Positions 8,585 through 17,707 of a stretch of 33,150 nt of DNA are shown here, piece after piece (the stretch's first letter is position 1; each line of letters starts with the position of its first letter). The notes under the pieces are model-generated. The model did not search any database, was not told where the DNA came from, and worked only from the letters and a program-made list of their open reading frames with translations. Both the position numbers and the translations under genes were made by a program. Source of the DNA: a virus; the IMG/VR virus record IMGVR_UViG_3300028920_000189, positions 1 through 33,150 of that record; one strand, 5' to 3'.

Positions 8585-9229
8585 CTACCTCTTATGTCCA
8601 CCGTTGCGACGTTCTGCACGTTCAAGTACCGCGCGAATTATTGCTCGGTCGCGCTCAGACAACGGTTCATTGGCAAGTGCATCATCGATGTTAGGTTCTG
8701 GAATTGATTCCTGCACCTTGTTGGGCACCTTGCGAATCTCACCAATCAATTCTTCTCTGGTCTTCGCATGAGCGTTCTCGATTATCTCAATGTGCTTCTC
8801 GTTCCTGACAACGTCACGACGGATAGCAGCATCAGTAGACTCCAAAGATGCCATATCACGCGCTGCCGTAACCGCAGCCCCTACGCCTGTCAAAGACGCA
8901 GCAATGAGTAAACCCATCAACCACCATCTCCACTTGGACAAGCCAGCAATCTCGCGCTCATTAGCCGAGATAACTCCCTCCTGATCACATTTGTGTGTTG
9001 GTAGAGGTGCGTCTTCCAATGCATCAATACGACGCCTGGAATCCTTATCACGCTCCGTCAAACGAATCACACCATCTCGCGCTTCTGTTGCCGCCTTGGA
9101 AACGGCTGGAAGTTGTTCGTCGGCTATGGATGAAACGCGTGCTTCGATGCGTACAGTAGAATCAATCAACTTTGATAGATCAGCGGTCGGAATCGGAGTA
9201 TGCCCGTACTGTCGAGGTTTGTCGCTCAT
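8585..9229 (-). CDS. Coiled-coil protein with one membrane segment
   Basis: This 214-residue protein has a heptad-like charged region (about 18-80) and one strong membrane segment, WWLMGLLIAASLTGVGAAV, near 101-119. A second charged helical region leads to an Arg-rich C-terminus. The layout resembles XhlA-like or other phage membrane-associated coiled-coil proteins, but no signature fixes the family. A GAGGCGGGAA ribosome site lies just before ATG 9229, and a well-formed promoter lies at 9264-9292, so this gene probably heads its own transcript. Lysis or virion-membrane roles are both possible. Confidence 0.65.
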   Translation of the reverse strand: MSDKPRQYGHTPIPTADLSKLIDSTVRIEARVSSIADEQLPAVSKAATEARDGVIRLTERDKDSRRRIDALEDAPLPTHKCDQEGVISANEREIAGLSKWRWWLMGLLIAASLTGVGAAVTAARDMASLESTDAAIRRDVVRNEKHIEIIENAHAKTREELIGEIRKVPNKVQESIPEPNIDDALANEPLSERDRAIIRAVLERAERRNGGHKR

Positions 9230-9263
9230 TTCCCGCCTCTGCTAGCATGTTGGTGTTACAGAA

Positions 9264-9292
9264 ATTATATTATTCTGTGTTATTTATTACAA
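9264..9292 (-). promoter_or_regulatory. Sigma70-like promoter
   Basis: Read on the minus strand: a -35 element TTGTAA (9292-9287), a 17-bp spacer, and a consensus -10 TATAAT (9269-9264). The predicted start near 9257 leaves a leader of about 28 nt before ATG 9229. It overlaps the stop of the upstream gene, so it is an internal promoter of the virion operon. Confidence 0.55.
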
Positions 9293-9575
9293 CTCTGCCA
9301 TCCGAGAAATAGAGTGTGACTTGCAGTACATCACGGCCATTACGCATGCTGACACGTTCGCCTTTTGACACGCCATTCTTGGAGAGGTACTCAATCCAAA
9401 TTCTGGTGTAATGGTCTGTCAGACGCGGTAGGTCAACGCGGTGCCCTTCGTAGTCAACGATAGACACACGGCGAATATTGCGTTGGTTGTAGGGGTGGTC
9501 TATAGCTACACGATCCTGCGGTCTAGCAGGATTGAGCTTGATTGTGGAGCCGTCCTTGCACTGGACAAGAATCAC
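9270..9575 (-). CDS. Small basic protein, unknown (GTG start)
   Basis: This 101-residue, beta-rich basic protein starts at GTG 9575, which overlaps the upstream stop as GTGA. It lies two genes after the capsid gene. No catalytic, metal-binding or membrane motif is seen. The position suggests a virion or assembly role, for example a small head or connector component, but nothing in the sequence proves it. Confidence 0.6.
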   Translation of the reverse strand: MILVQCKDGSTIKLNPARPQDRVAIDHPYNQRNIRRVSIVDYEGHRVDLPRLTDHYTRIWIEYLSKNGVSKGERVSMRNGRDVLQVTLYFSDGRVVINNTE

Positions 9576-9865
9576 TTCTGTTCCAGAACCTCGAAACGAG
9601 GATCGGATTTGTAGTAATCAATCAGCTCTTTGCCATGCACAACGAACTTACGCCCTCTGACGTACGAACGACCATGACGCATGAGCGACGCGCAACCAGT
9701 GAGTTTGACATACGCCCATGATTCCGTTGCAGGCTTTGCCTTTGGCTCCGACTTTGCCTTCTTGGGCTCTGCCTCGGGCTCCACCGCTGACGTTTCATTC
9801 TTGGGCTCTTTGGCTGTCGCCTTAGCCTTCGGCTGGCGAACCTTTGTCGATTTAGATTTTGCCAT
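9572..9865 (-). CDS. Small protein with Lys/Ala-rich N-terminus, downstream of capsid
   Basis: This 97-residue protein has a low-complexity N-terminal half rich in Lys, Ala, Glu and Pro and containing TKVRQPK. Its compact C-terminal half (from about residue 48) runs SWAYVKLTG...RGRKFVVHG...YKSDPRFEV. The start was set at ATG 9865 because GGAGGG lies 8 nt upstream. An in-frame start at 9925 would put the dispersed palindrome inside the protein. Head decoration or head-tail joining is possible from its position after the capsid gene. Confidence 0.6.
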   Translation of the reverse strand: MAKSKSTKVRQPKAKATAKEPKNETSAVEPEAEPKKAKSEPKAKPATESWAYVKLTGCASLMRHGRSYVRGRKFVVHGKELIDYYKSDPRFEVLEQK

Positions 9866-9890
9866 CGTGGTCCCTCCGCTTTCGCCAAGT

Positions 9891-9907
9891 TGTAAAACGG
9901 TTTTACA
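9891..9907. promoter_or_regulatory. Dispersed 17-bp palindrome, copy 2 (perfect)
   Basis: TGTAAAACGGTTTTACA, 25 nt upstream of ATG 9865 (minus-strand gene), between that start and the hairpin that follows the capsid gene. Confidence 0.85.
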
Positions 9908-9925
9908 GCCTGGTGGTCTGGACAA

Positions 9926-9956
9926 GAGAGAGCACGAGGGGACTCAGTGCTCTCTC
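9926..9956 (-). terminator. Strong hairpin after the major capsid gene
   Basis: A perfect 10-bp stem (GAGAGAGCAC with GTGCTCTCTC) encloses an 11-nt loop in the 116-nt gap after the capsid stop. On the minus strand it is followed only by a short T-poor run, so it is not a textbook intrinsic terminator. It may attenuate transcription or stabilise the capsid mRNA, giving more capsid than downstream products. Confidence 0.5.
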
Positions 9957-9981
9957 AAGTCCGTGACCTCAACTATCAACC

Positions 9982-11193
9982 TTAGTTCAGGCCGATGTTG
10001 ATACCCTTGACGATCGCGGTATCCTCCTCGATGTTGACCGAGAGACGTGTCGTGATCGCAAACTGCGTGACACCACGGTAGATGTCACGGGCCTGCTCCA
10101 CCATGATGTCGCGACCAATTGCCAGAATCAGGTTCTGGTAGTCGGTGAGCAGCATCTGACCAGCGGAGTTGTACGTCACCTTGAAGGTACCACCAGCCGC
10201 CAGGGCACCACCGGCGAGGGTCGTGATCGTGCCGTTGGTCCGGTCGATGGTATAGTCGTTACCGGCACCCTCCACGTACGGAGTCGTGGGAGTCTGCTCC
10301 AACGTCGTGTCGGTCACGTACTCGATGGTGCCAACGGGCGCGTAACGCAGGGGCTGCGTGGATGGAGCCGCCGCGAACGTGATGTGCTCGACGACACGCG
10401 GTTCGCTGTCGAGAAGCGGCACGCCCACGAGCTGCACACCGAAGGGGGTCTGCGGCATCATGCTCTGGTTCGCAGCGTCACCCTGCGGAGTCTGCCGCGC
10501 ACCGACCTTCTCCCGGTAGAGCTGCTCGTGATCGAGCGAGCACAGGAACCGGAGGTTCTGACGCACACGCCGGAACTTCACGGGCATGCGGTTGATCATG
10601 CGCGAGAAAATGTTGGACGCGATGTCGTTGCCCTCGCCATCGAAGATGTTCCCGCTGTCCGCTGCACGGAGCCAGCCGTCGAACTGGGCGATGAAGCTGT
10701 CCTTGATCACGTCGGTCGCGTGACCACCTTCGAGAAGGTCTGCCTCCAGACGTGCCGGTCCCAGTACGTCACCGTTGATGCACAATTCCTCCAGGTCGTT
10801 TCCGGTCTGAGTCGCCATGAGGCGCGTGACCGTATCTTCGACCTGTTCGCCCTCGATGCACTGGTCGGGGAAGTTGTCGCTGATCTCGAAGGGGGTCATC
10901 TGGTCCTTCGGGGTCAGTGAGATCTTCGAAGTGGTGACACCACGACGAACCTGCGGTGCAGTTGCCTCGGTCTTGGGAACCGTCACACGAGAGCCGACAC
11001 CGATCTTGTCGATCTCCATCGTCTCGCGACGGAATCGGACCACGCGCACCTGGCCCTTCAACTGTGTGATGTCGATCACGTAATCGATGAACTGGTCGGA
11101 CTGCTTCGGGTTGAGCTTGCCAGCCGTCGCCAGTGCATCTGTCGTGATGACCGCTTTCTGAACGAGTTGCTCGTTGGTCAATTCACGTGCCAT
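9982..11193 (-). CDS. Major capsid protein
   Basis: This 403-residue protein lies directly after the protease and scaffold genes, as expected for a major capsid protein. An N-terminal helical segment (MARELTNEQ onward) and the TGNDLEELCINGD region near residue 135 resemble HK97-fold capsid proteins of similar length. It has the best ribosome site in the operon (AAGGAGG, 9 nt before ATG 11193) and is followed by a strong hairpin, both consistent with high expression. An HK97-fold assignment is inferred from these features and gene order. Confidence 0.8.
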   Translation of the reverse strand: MARELTNEQLVQKAVITTDALATAGKLNPKQSDQFIDYVIDITQLKGQVRVVRFRRETMEIDKIGVGSRVTVPKTEATAPQVRRGVTTSKISLTPKDQMTPFEISDNFPDQCIEGEQVEDTVTRLMATQTGNDLEELCINGDVLGPARLEADLLEGGHATDVIKDSFIAQFDGWLRAADSGNIFDGEGNDIASNIFSRMINRMPVKFRRVRQNLRFLCSLDHEQLYREKVGARQTPQGDAANQSMMPQTPFGVQLVGVPLLDSEPRVVEHITFAAAPSTQPLRYAPVGTIEYVTDTTLEQTPTTPYVEGAGNDYTIDRTNGTITTLAGGALAAGGTFKVTYNSAGQMLLTDYQNLILAIGRDIMVEQARDIYRGVTQFAITTRLSVNIEEDTAIVKGINIGLN

Positions 11194-11243
11194 TTTTCCA
11201 TTCCTCCTTATCAGTTCCAGTCATTGGCGACTGGCTGAAACAC

Positions 11244-12719
11244 TCAGTCTCCGAGAGTTGCCTTGCCACGCAGATGCGGGGGCATGATGCTTGCGAATAC
11301 TCCCTCCGTCTCACCACCACCGTCACCATTGGACGGTGATTCATCCGTGGTCTCCCCCTTCGGAGCAGAACGCGCACGCTCCATCTTCTCGACCTTTTCG
11401 ATCGTTTCCTTGGAAGCGGTCTCGATGGAATCGAGCCGTTCGGCGATCGGCGTGACTGCTTTGGCAACGATGTCAGACATCTTGCTCAACAGGTCGTCCG
11501 TGTCCACGCTTTTTGCAACGGGTTTGTCCGTGGCAGCGGGCGCGTCTGTGGCAGCGGGCTCGTCAGCAGCCTTTTCCTCTGCCGCACTCATTTCTTCGTC
11601 GGTCATTTCGTCTCCCTCTTCTTCCTCTTCTTCGGTCGGTTCTTCCTGTTTGGACACGGATGAAACCATGTCTTCCAGTTTCGCCGCACGAACGAGGATA
11701 TCAAGAGCCTCGCCAATTTTCCACCGAAGATCGTATTGATCCATGCGCTTCGCTTCTTCAGTGTCAACGCCAAGTGCACCCGTGATGACACTCAACACGT
11801 CCGACGCGGCACTGACTTGCTTCGCGACCTCGGTGAAATCCAACTCGACCTTTTCGGCAGACTTGGCCACTTCCACGAACTTCACTGACATCTCTTCCTC
11901 CTCCGATCCCTCGGTTGACTTCTCGGTCTCCTCCTCCAGAATCTTGCGTGCTTTTGCTTGCAATTGGTCCTTCAGGTCCTGCGAGAGATTCGATTGAGGA
12001 ATCCTAGCAATCGCATTACGCAAATGGGGGAGATCGATTTTACCCGTATCATCCTTGTAGGGGAACATTCGATTCGTTCTCGGAACTGTCTTCCCCTCTT
12101 CATCCTTTTCGCCACCGGGTTTGATGTAAAAGAACGCTGAATCCGGCAGAGTGTTGACGTATGCAGTTGACCAAACCGCCTCCTCAACTTCCTCTTCAGA
12201 TTCTACACTCTTTCCAACGACTGCGCCAAAGCTATCAACAATGACCTCGATATCCTCCACGAACTCGGCACAAATCTCTTCATCCTCGTCCGTGATTTTC
12301 ACGACCGCTGTCGACAACTTTTCGGCAACAACATCAATCACCGAAACCATCTTGTCGCGCTGGCTACCAGGAACCTTGGCATCTGCCAGTCGGTTGCCAC
12401 CAGCTTTGATCGTTTCAGCCATGTCAGCGAGTTCATCGGAAGTACGAGCCATGAGGGACATGATCGGAACAGGCATCTCTGCCTCATCGTCCGTCTCGGC
12501 TTGCATGAGCCACTCGCGGGTATTCTCCAGGCGAGAGAGCACATTCTGGACGAAACCCTGGACTGCCGCCTTGAGCGACGGTTCCTCAGTTTCCTCTTCC
12601 TTTGACTTCTGCTTTGCAATGAAAAAGAACTGACCGTTCGCTCCATCATCGACAAGTGAAACCTTGCTTGGTCGAATGGCGGTCAGTTCTCGTTTCGGCT
12701 CTCTGTTTTCATCTGCCAT
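11244..12719 (-). CDS. Scaffold-like prohead protein (acidic, coiled-coil)
   Basis: This 491-residue, very acidic protein has long Glu-rich stretches (near residues 268-278 and 350-375). A middle domain, AYVNTLPDSAFFYIKPGG (about 185-245), ends in a DLPHLRNAIARIPQSN-type motif often found in phage prohead proteins. A coiled-coil tail runs from about 395 to 450. The N-terminus (SKVSLVDDGANG) also resembles the start of XkdF-type proteins. Lying between protease and capsid, it probably acts as an internal scaffold. The start is ATG 12719. There is no Shine-Dalgarno; a degenerate palindrome ends 2 nt upstream. Confidence 0.68.
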   Translation of the reverse strand: MADENREPKRELTAIRPSKVSLVDDGANGQFFFIAKQKSKEEETEEPSLKAAVQGFVQNVLSRLENTREWLMQAETDDEAEMPVPIMSLMARTSDELADMAETIKAGGNRLADAKVPGSQRDKMVSVIDVVAEKLSTAVVKITDEDEEICAEFVEDIEVIVDSFGAVVGKSVESEEEVEEAVWSTAYVNTLPDSAFFYIKPGGEKDEEGKTVPRTNRMFPYKDDTGKIDLPHLRNAIARIPQSNLSQDLKDQLQAKARKILEEETEKSTEGSEEEEMSVKFVEVAKSAEKVELDFTEVAKQVSAASDVLSVITGALGVDTEEAKRMDQYDLRWKIGEALDILVRAAKLEDMVSSVSKQEEPTEEEEEEGDEMTDEEMSAAEEKAADEPAATDAPAATDKPVAKSVDTDDLLSKMSDIVAKAVTPIAERLDSIETASKETIEKVEKMERARSAPKGETTDESPSNGDGGGETEGVFASIMPPHLRGKATLGD

Positions 12720-12721
12720 GT

Positions 12722-12738
12722 TGTCAACCCGTTTTACA
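12722..12738. promoter_or_regulatory. Dispersed palindrome, copy 3 (one perfect arm)
   Basis: The right arm GTTTTACA is perfect; the left arm TGTCAACC matches 6 of 8 bases. It ends 2 nt before ATG 12719 on the minus strand, in the ribosome-site position. Confidence 0.6.
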
Positions 12739-12778
12739 AGTTATACTCGCAATCAAAGGCAACAGGCAAGTACATAAG

Positions 12779-13675
12779 CTATGCAGCCCTGCCCAAAATT
12801 TTACGCAACTCTACAACTCTTGCAAGTCCTGCGATTGACCAGCTCTTGTAATCGCCTGTCTTCACCTTGCCCCAGAGTGTATCAGAAATGATGCGAGCGT
12901 ACATAATCCACGTCCCTTTCGGGAATGTGAGCGTCTTCATTTCCTTCGCAGGATGGTCATCATCAAGAGCCGGAACTTCGACATCGTACGTACGCTCCTC
13001 GTCCAAGACGAAACTCTGCACCGGACGAATCGCTTCCGGCACAATCTCACCATCATGCATGACGTCGATGCCATGATCGTCGTCCATCATGTAGTGCTCA
13101 AGGAAGTAATACGCGGCTGCGCGTACGACTTCCTCATCGTAGATTTCATCGTGAAGGTCCGTGACGCCTGGTACCAATACAGCAGATGCTACAATCCGCT
13201 CCTCGGTACTCTTCTGCACCGGCATCATCTTGATGACGTTGTTAGGTAGGTATGCCTCAACGTCAACAACCAGACCATTCTGCTCCGTCTTGACCTTGAC
13301 CAGTTCCTCGAAACTCTCGATTGCTTTGATGCGGTAACCGTAAGCGCCGCCTTCTGGGCACCCACCTTCCGGCAATCCATGCAATCCCTTCATGAGATCG
13401 TAGTCCGATTCCGTGATATCGAATGCATGGCCAAGCTTGACCGCACCAACAATTTGTCCTTCAGACATGATGAAGTACGGTATCTTGTGCGAGTTCTCAA
13501 TTTTTTCATCGGACACAATCATCTTGACCGTTCCGTCGACAGACCCATCACTGACGTTCTTCATCAGGTTCAACGCCCGTGTCGGACTCTTGTCTTCTTC
13601 ATCGAGGAAGCTGCCAGGAAACCTGACGGGATTGGCACGTCCACCAGTATCAAGATCCCCAGAAGTGATAGTCAT
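12779..13675 (-). CDS. XkdF-type prohead maturation protease
   Basis: This 298-residue protein resembles the XkdF family (S78-type serine protease of PBSX-like phages). It has PGVTDLHDEIYDEEVV (169-184), a DDDHG motif (198-202) holding the likely catalytic His, FPKGTWIMYARI (251-262), and a KSWSIAG segment (277-283) holding the likely Ser. The enzyme would cleave scaffold and capsid during head maturation. Its position between portal and scaffold is typical. A GGAG ribosome site immediately follows a perfect copy of the dispersed palindrome. Confidence 0.8.
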   Translation of the reverse strand: MTITSGDLDTGGRANPVRFPGSFLDEEDKSPTRALNLMKNVSDGSVDGTVKMIVSDEKIENSHKIPYFIMSEGQIVGAVKLGHAFDITESDYDLMKGLHGLPEGGCPEGGAYGYRIKAIESFEELVKVKTEQNGLVVDVEAYLPNNVIKMMPVQKSTEERIVASAVLVPGVTDLHDEIYDEEVVRAAAYYFLEHYMMDDDHGIDVMHDGEIVPEAIRPVQSFVLDEERTYDVEVPALDDDHPAKEMKTLTFPKGTWIMYARIISDTLWGKVKTGDYKSWSIAGLARVVELRKILGRAA

Positions 13676-13686
13676 GTCTCAACTCC

Positions 13687-13703
13687 TGTAAAACGGTTTT
13701 ACA
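13687..13703. promoter_or_regulatory. Dispersed 17-bp palindrome, copy 4 (perfect)
   Basis: TGTAAAACGGTTTTACA fills most of the gap between portal and protease genes. On the minus strand it ends 11 nt before ATG 13675 and runs straight into the GGAG ribosome site. Confidence 0.85.
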
Positions 13704-13706
13704 ACT

Positions 13707-15398
13707 CTAGGCTGAAAACATCTGCACGAATGTGTGCAAAGAAGCTTTCTCGTCTTCAGACAAGATATCTTGCTCGCCATCGCGAGCAAGTACCTTCAAC
13801 AGAACCGCACTGGCATCTTGGAATGCCTTGCGCGACGTAACCTCTTCCGAACCCGTATCTCCAGCCTGTGTCGCAGCCGATGCCTTGGCATTCTCCCACG
13901 CCATGGTAATCGAGAACGGAATGTCTGGATTGATCTCGGTTGGAGGTTGTGGCAACTCCATGCCCGTAACATCTTCAACAATACGCGTGGACGTGCGCGG
14001 GGTGAGACCGCCACTACGCTCGGCAGTCGCCAGCAACTGTGTCAGCTCGTAGTTGTCAGTGACGTTGGGCTTGTTGCTCTGGAACAACACGCTCGCAAGA
14101 CCAAGCCGTGCGATGATTGTGTTCGAGAATATGCGATCGATCATGTCACGCTCTGGCCCGAAGATCTGCTCCTCTGCCAGCTTCCGACTTGCTTCCGCAA
14201 CTGCACGGTTGTAATCCTCGGCACGACCGACAAAGATCGGCGGCAACCGGAACGCCCGCCGAATCATGTCGTTGTTCATTTGGATATATTCCTTGAACAA
14301 AGCATCGCTGTGCTGGTGCTCCGTCAAAGGCTTCAGTTCCATCTTCATGGCGGCAGGGTCTTTCATGCCCTCGCCAACAGGCTCGCCCTCGATAAGCACA
14401 AGCGATGCGTAGTTCTTCTTCCCTTGGACTCGTTCCTCGAAAAACTCATTCAAGCGTTGAATAGACCCGTCCGTCACCATGACGTTCGTTGCCAGCAACG
14501 CCAGTGCAGGAATCTGGTTGTTGTCGAACGTAACGTAGTTGATCTCTTCCGCAGCACGCACGCCGTAAATAGCGAATAGATGACCAATCCATCGTGGGAG
14601 ACCGTACGGGCTACGCGGCGAATACAGCTTTATATGGATGACCTCGTGTGCCAGCTTCTCCTTGTCGGTGCCTTTCGGTGCAACCTTGCCATCCTCTGCC
14701 AGAATATCTCGCGGATCACCCCACTCCTTGAAATAGACCGTGTCCAATCCATTCTCGCGAATCTGGACAAACCGTCTGAAACGCTTGGACGTCGGATAGT
14801 CCTGCATAACCCACTGCTGTCCCTTGCGAACAGGTCGTGGCACATCGTAGCTGGTCAGCTCATCATCCTGTTGCTTCAGACGAACCATCCAGCTTGGCAA
14901 GTGATTGAGCCCAGCAGGCTCGTCGATGTTCGCACTTGGAATGACCTCGATGTACGCATTGCCAGTTGTTTCGAGATCTTGTCGCAATCGCGAGCGCAAC
15001 TCATCAAGTGAGCCTATCTCCTGATCAAGAACCGCGTTCTCGAAAAAGTTCGTCGCCTTGGAGACCTCATCGACAACAGCGTCAGGAAGTTCCTCGTTCT
15101 TATCGTGTATGTTCTTCCGTGGCACACAACGATAACCAAGCTTCTCGATGTTGACAGCCATGGCGTCAAGCGACGGACCAAGTTCCGCGCAGTTCTCGCG
15201 CATGGTCGACAAAGTAAGCATGTCGAACGGTGGCTTGATGAGATTATCTTTGCCGTACTTTCCTGCAAATGGATCGTCACCAAGTGCTTTCGAAGCTGCA
15301 CGCTCTGTACTTTCGGTCTTGATGACGTGAATCTTGAGGACACGCTTGATCTGCTCCGACCCTGCTTTGATTTCGCCCTTGGACTCTGCGCCTTCCAT
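13707..15398 (-). CDS. Portal protein (PBSX-like family)
   Basis: This protein of about 563 residues would form the dodecameric portal through which DNA enters the head. An N-terminal segment, PPFDMLTLSTMRENCAELGPSLDAMAVNIEKLGY, resembles PBSX-type portals, as do the ALALLATNVMVTDG region and the RRAFRLPPIFVGRAEDYNRAVAEASRK helix region further on. It follows terminase and precedes the protease. The start was placed at ATG 15398 because GGAGG lies 6 nt upstream. ATG 15410 is an alternative, and an open frame up to 15503 only overlaps TerL. Confidence 0.85.
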   Translation of the reverse strand: MEGAESKGEIKAGSEQIKRVLKIHVIKTESTERAASKALGDDPFAGKYGKDNLIKPPFDMLTLSTMRENCAELGPSLDAMAVNIEKLGYRCVPRKNIHDKNEELPDAVVDEVSKATNFFENAVLDQEIGSLDELRSRLRQDLETTGNAYIEVIPSANIDEPAGLNHLPSWMVRLKQQDDELTSYDVPRPVRKGQQWVMQDYPTSKRFRRFVQIRENGLDTVYFKEWGDPRDILAEDGKVAPKGTDKEKLAHEVIHIKLYSPRSPYGLPRWIGHLFAIYGVRAAEEINYVTFDNNQIPALALLATNVMVTDGSIQRLNEFFEERVQGKKNYASLVLIEGEPVGEGMKDPAAMKMELKPLTEHQHSDALFKEYIQMNNDMIRRAFRLPPIFVGRAEDYNRAVAEASRKLAEEQIFGPERDMIDRIFSNTIIARLGLASVLFQSNKPNVTDNYELTQLLATAERSGGLTPRTSTRIVEDVTGMELPQPPTEINPDIPFSITMAWENAKASAATQAGDTGSEEVTSRKAFQDASAVLLKVLARDGEQDILSEDEKASLHTFVQMFSA

Positions 15399-15411
15399 GC
15401 TTTCCTCCATG

Positions 15412-16956
15412 TCAACGACCGATGAGCCCAGGCTCTTTCTCCCGCCGTCGCCTTCGCCTTCCGCCACGAATTGCGCCCCATCCTGCGATGTAGAGCGCGT
15501 CAAACAAGTCCTTCAATTTCAAGTGCGGGAACCCGGTCAATTGCTTCTCTAGTTTAGCCGACCGGCTCTTTCTGTGAAAGACCTTATGACGTTCGTAGTA
15601 AACAGAGAATGCTTGTGCCCTGGAAATCTTGTCCTTTGTCGTCCATATCGGCATGGTACGAACATCTGGAAACTCATCTGCAACTTCGGACTCAAGTGCA
15701 GCCTGATACGCATTCGCCTCGACGAATGAGCGTATCGGCTCCCATTCGTCGAACATGTCGACTACCAATTCCTTCTGTCGTTTGAACTTGTAACGACCAG
15801 CCAGATAATCGAGCACGTAAATCTCAAGCGTACCTGGCATGATTCCGACAACTACAATTGCGAACTCGTCAGCACTATCCTTCAACGAAATGGCCAGGTC
15901 GACTCCCATCCAAACCTTCAAGCCAAGTCGTCTGACCAACTCATGTGGGTCTTCATCGTAATATCTGAAGTCGTCACTGTCGAAATAGTCACCGCGCAGC
16001 ATCTCGATTCGATTCTGATACTGCGCCTCGAAATCACCCTGCGGCATACCTTGACGTCGCTTCAGGAGTTTCTCTGCCGGGAATCCTTCCTCATCCCAGA
16101 CAATTCCGTTCTCTGGAAGTGAGAAGGTTCCATCTGGATTCTCGACGAGATCGACTGTATCGCCTGTCGTCTTGTCAAACACGCCAGGGAGAATCATGTA
16201 TGAGTCGGAGAAGTACGGGTCCTTCTCAATCAAGTGTCCGTACAAATCCTCCGGGTGGTAACGCGTACCCAATACACGAATCTCACCATTCGCCTTCAAG
16301 CACGGGAGTAGCGATTTGTAGTAGAACTTCAGAACGATTTCGCGCTGCGTCTCGGACTTCGCATTCTTCTCATCAACCAAGTCGTCACAGATGATCAGCT
16401 CAAAGTGTTTCGAGACGACCGCACCATCGGCACCCGCAACGTGAAACGTTTGCTCCTTCTGACCAGGCTCACGTCCAGCAACACTGGCAGCAGTCTCATC
16501 CCACTTCTTGCCCATGAGATTTCCGAAAACCTCAATGAACTGTGGGCGTTCCATGTGACCTTTGATTGCAGCGAGAAATGACTTGGACTGATCGAGAGCG
16601 CGGGATGCGATGAGGATGTTGATGTTTGGATCTTGCAACGAGCGCATGAGCGCATAGCAGATATCGCAAGCTGTCGACTTACCCGAACCGCGAGGTCCAA
16701 GCAACAGACCGCTATCAACTCCTTTCGCCTTCAGCCGGTCGAAGAATTCTATAAACGCTTGATGGTGTGGTGAGACCCGCAGTCCAAGCAACCGCATAAG
16801 CACATCGAGACGAGAATCCTCAATGACGAGACGTCTGATCATCTCGCATTGCATCTGGTCCGCTTTCAGAATCGCAGCAATTATCTTGTCACGCTCTGTC
16901 TCGCGGTTGGTCTTCTTGTCCAGAAACTCGGCGTAACCATCCGTGATGATATCCAA
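15412..16956 (-). CDS. terL: Terminase large subunit
   Basis: This packaging motor has an N-terminal ATPase and a C-terminal nuclease. Numbered from TTG 16956 (514 residues), Walker A is GPRGSGKST (87-95) and Walker B with its acidic pair is ELIICDD (186-192). Nuclease acids are likely D353 in MGVDLA, E413 in VEANAYQ, and the DLFDALY aspartates near 483-486. A poly-Arg stretch lies near the C-terminus. The start is uncertain: the frame is open to ATG 17025 and ATG 17136, but those extensions overlap TerS and look like non-coding frame. No clear ribosome site supports any start. Confidence 0.92.
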   Translation of the reverse strand: MDIITDGYAEFLDKKTNRETERDKIIAAILKADQMQCEMIRRLVIEDSRLDVLMRLLGLRVSPHHQAFIEFFDRLKAKGVDSGLLLGPRGSGKSTACDICYALMRSLQDPNINILIASRALDQSKSFLAAIKGHMERPQFIEVFGNLMGKKWDETAASVAGREPGQKEQTFHVAGADGAVVSKHFELIICDDLVDEKNAKSETQREIVLKFYYKSLLPCLKANGEIRVLGTRYHPEDLYGHLIEKDPYFSDSYMILPGVFDKTTGDTVDLVENPDGTFSLPENGIVWDEEGFPAEKLLKRRQGMPQGDFEAQYQNRIEMLRGDYFDSDDFRYYDEDPHELVRRLGLKVWMGVDLAISLKDSADEFAIVVVGIMPGTLEIYVLDYLAGRYKFKRQKELVVDMFDEWEPIRSFVEANAYQAALESEVADEFPDVRTMPIWTTKDKISRAQAFSVYYERHKVFHRKSRSAKLEKQLTGFPHLKLKDLFDALYIAGWGAIRGGRRRRRREKEPGLIGR

Positions 16957-16975
16957 GCTGTCGGGTTTATTCCCG

Positions 16976-17707
16976 CTACTCGGAATATTCCGCGTCGATG
17001 ATCTCGTCCGCTTCTGCGTACGCATCCCGTGTTGCATTTTCCAATATCTGTGAATAGCCTTCGGCCAATTGCGGTGTGCCTTGGACAATATGATTGAATC
17101 GCTGCATCTGTTCTTCGAACAGTTCACGCAGCTCATCCGTGGGCATCATGTTCAAATTTACTTCGCCAAGCATTCGCACTTCCTTGGCTCGCTTTGAGAT
17201 GATGCCAAGGTCTTGGCCCATGGTCATGACGTCCTTGTGAATCTGCGCCTTGGCTTTGATGGCACCGACCACTCCCGATTTCTTCGGATCATCACCCATG
17301 TGCAGCTTGACGTAGTCTTCAAGCTCGCGAATGCATTGTTCCATGCGAAGGGAAAAGTAGTAGAACCGATGAGCAGTTCCCATGCTGGTATACTTGGCGC
17401 CATCGTGTTCGACAAGCCTGGTCTCGACTGCATCGTAAATGTCGTCCCCGATGCCCAGTCTGTCCTTGATTTCTTCTCTCGATAATCCCTCCGAGATGAA
17501 CGCACGCATATAAATGACTGCGTACTTGTACCAACGATTGCGCTCGGCATTCGACATATTCGCCCGATACTGCTCCAATGGCATAAGTTCTTCGGACGGA
17601 TATCGCTTGCGAGATGTCGACGCAATTGCAGGAGTCTTACCGTTCCTTTTCTTGGGTTTCGGCTTCGACTCTTGAGTCCCCTGCTTCTTTGGTTTACGTA
17701 CACGCAT
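16976..17707 (-). CDS. terS: Terminase small subunit
   Basis: This 243-residue protein lies immediately upstream of TerL. It begins with a Lys/Arg-rich tail (MRVRKPKKQG), followed by helical segments. A helix-turn-helix-like region, SEGLSREEIKDRLGIGDDIYDAV, lies near residues 73-95 and fits DNA recognition by TerS. The C-terminal part is helical and acidic, as expected for a TerL-binding tail. The start is ATG 17707; GTG 17710 directly precedes it. No Shine-Dalgarno is seen, and the divergent methylase region begins within 60 bases. Confidence 0.72.
   Translation of the reverse strand: MRVRKPKKQGTQESKPKPKKRNGKTPAIASTSRKRYPSEELMPLEQYRANMSNAERNRWYKYAVIYMRAFISEGLSREEIKDRLGIGDDIYDAVETRLVEHDGAKYTSMGTAHRFYYFSLRMEQCIRELEDYVKLHMGDDPKKSGVVGAIKAKAQIHKDVMTMGQDLGIISKRAKEVRMLGEVNLNMMPTDELRELFEEQMQRFNHIVQGTPQLAEGYSQILENATRDAYAEADEIIDAEYSE

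Noticed and set aside
15399-15503. N-terminal extension of the portal to 15503
   Set aside because: It lies inside the TerL coding end, and a good GGAGG site supports the start at 15398.
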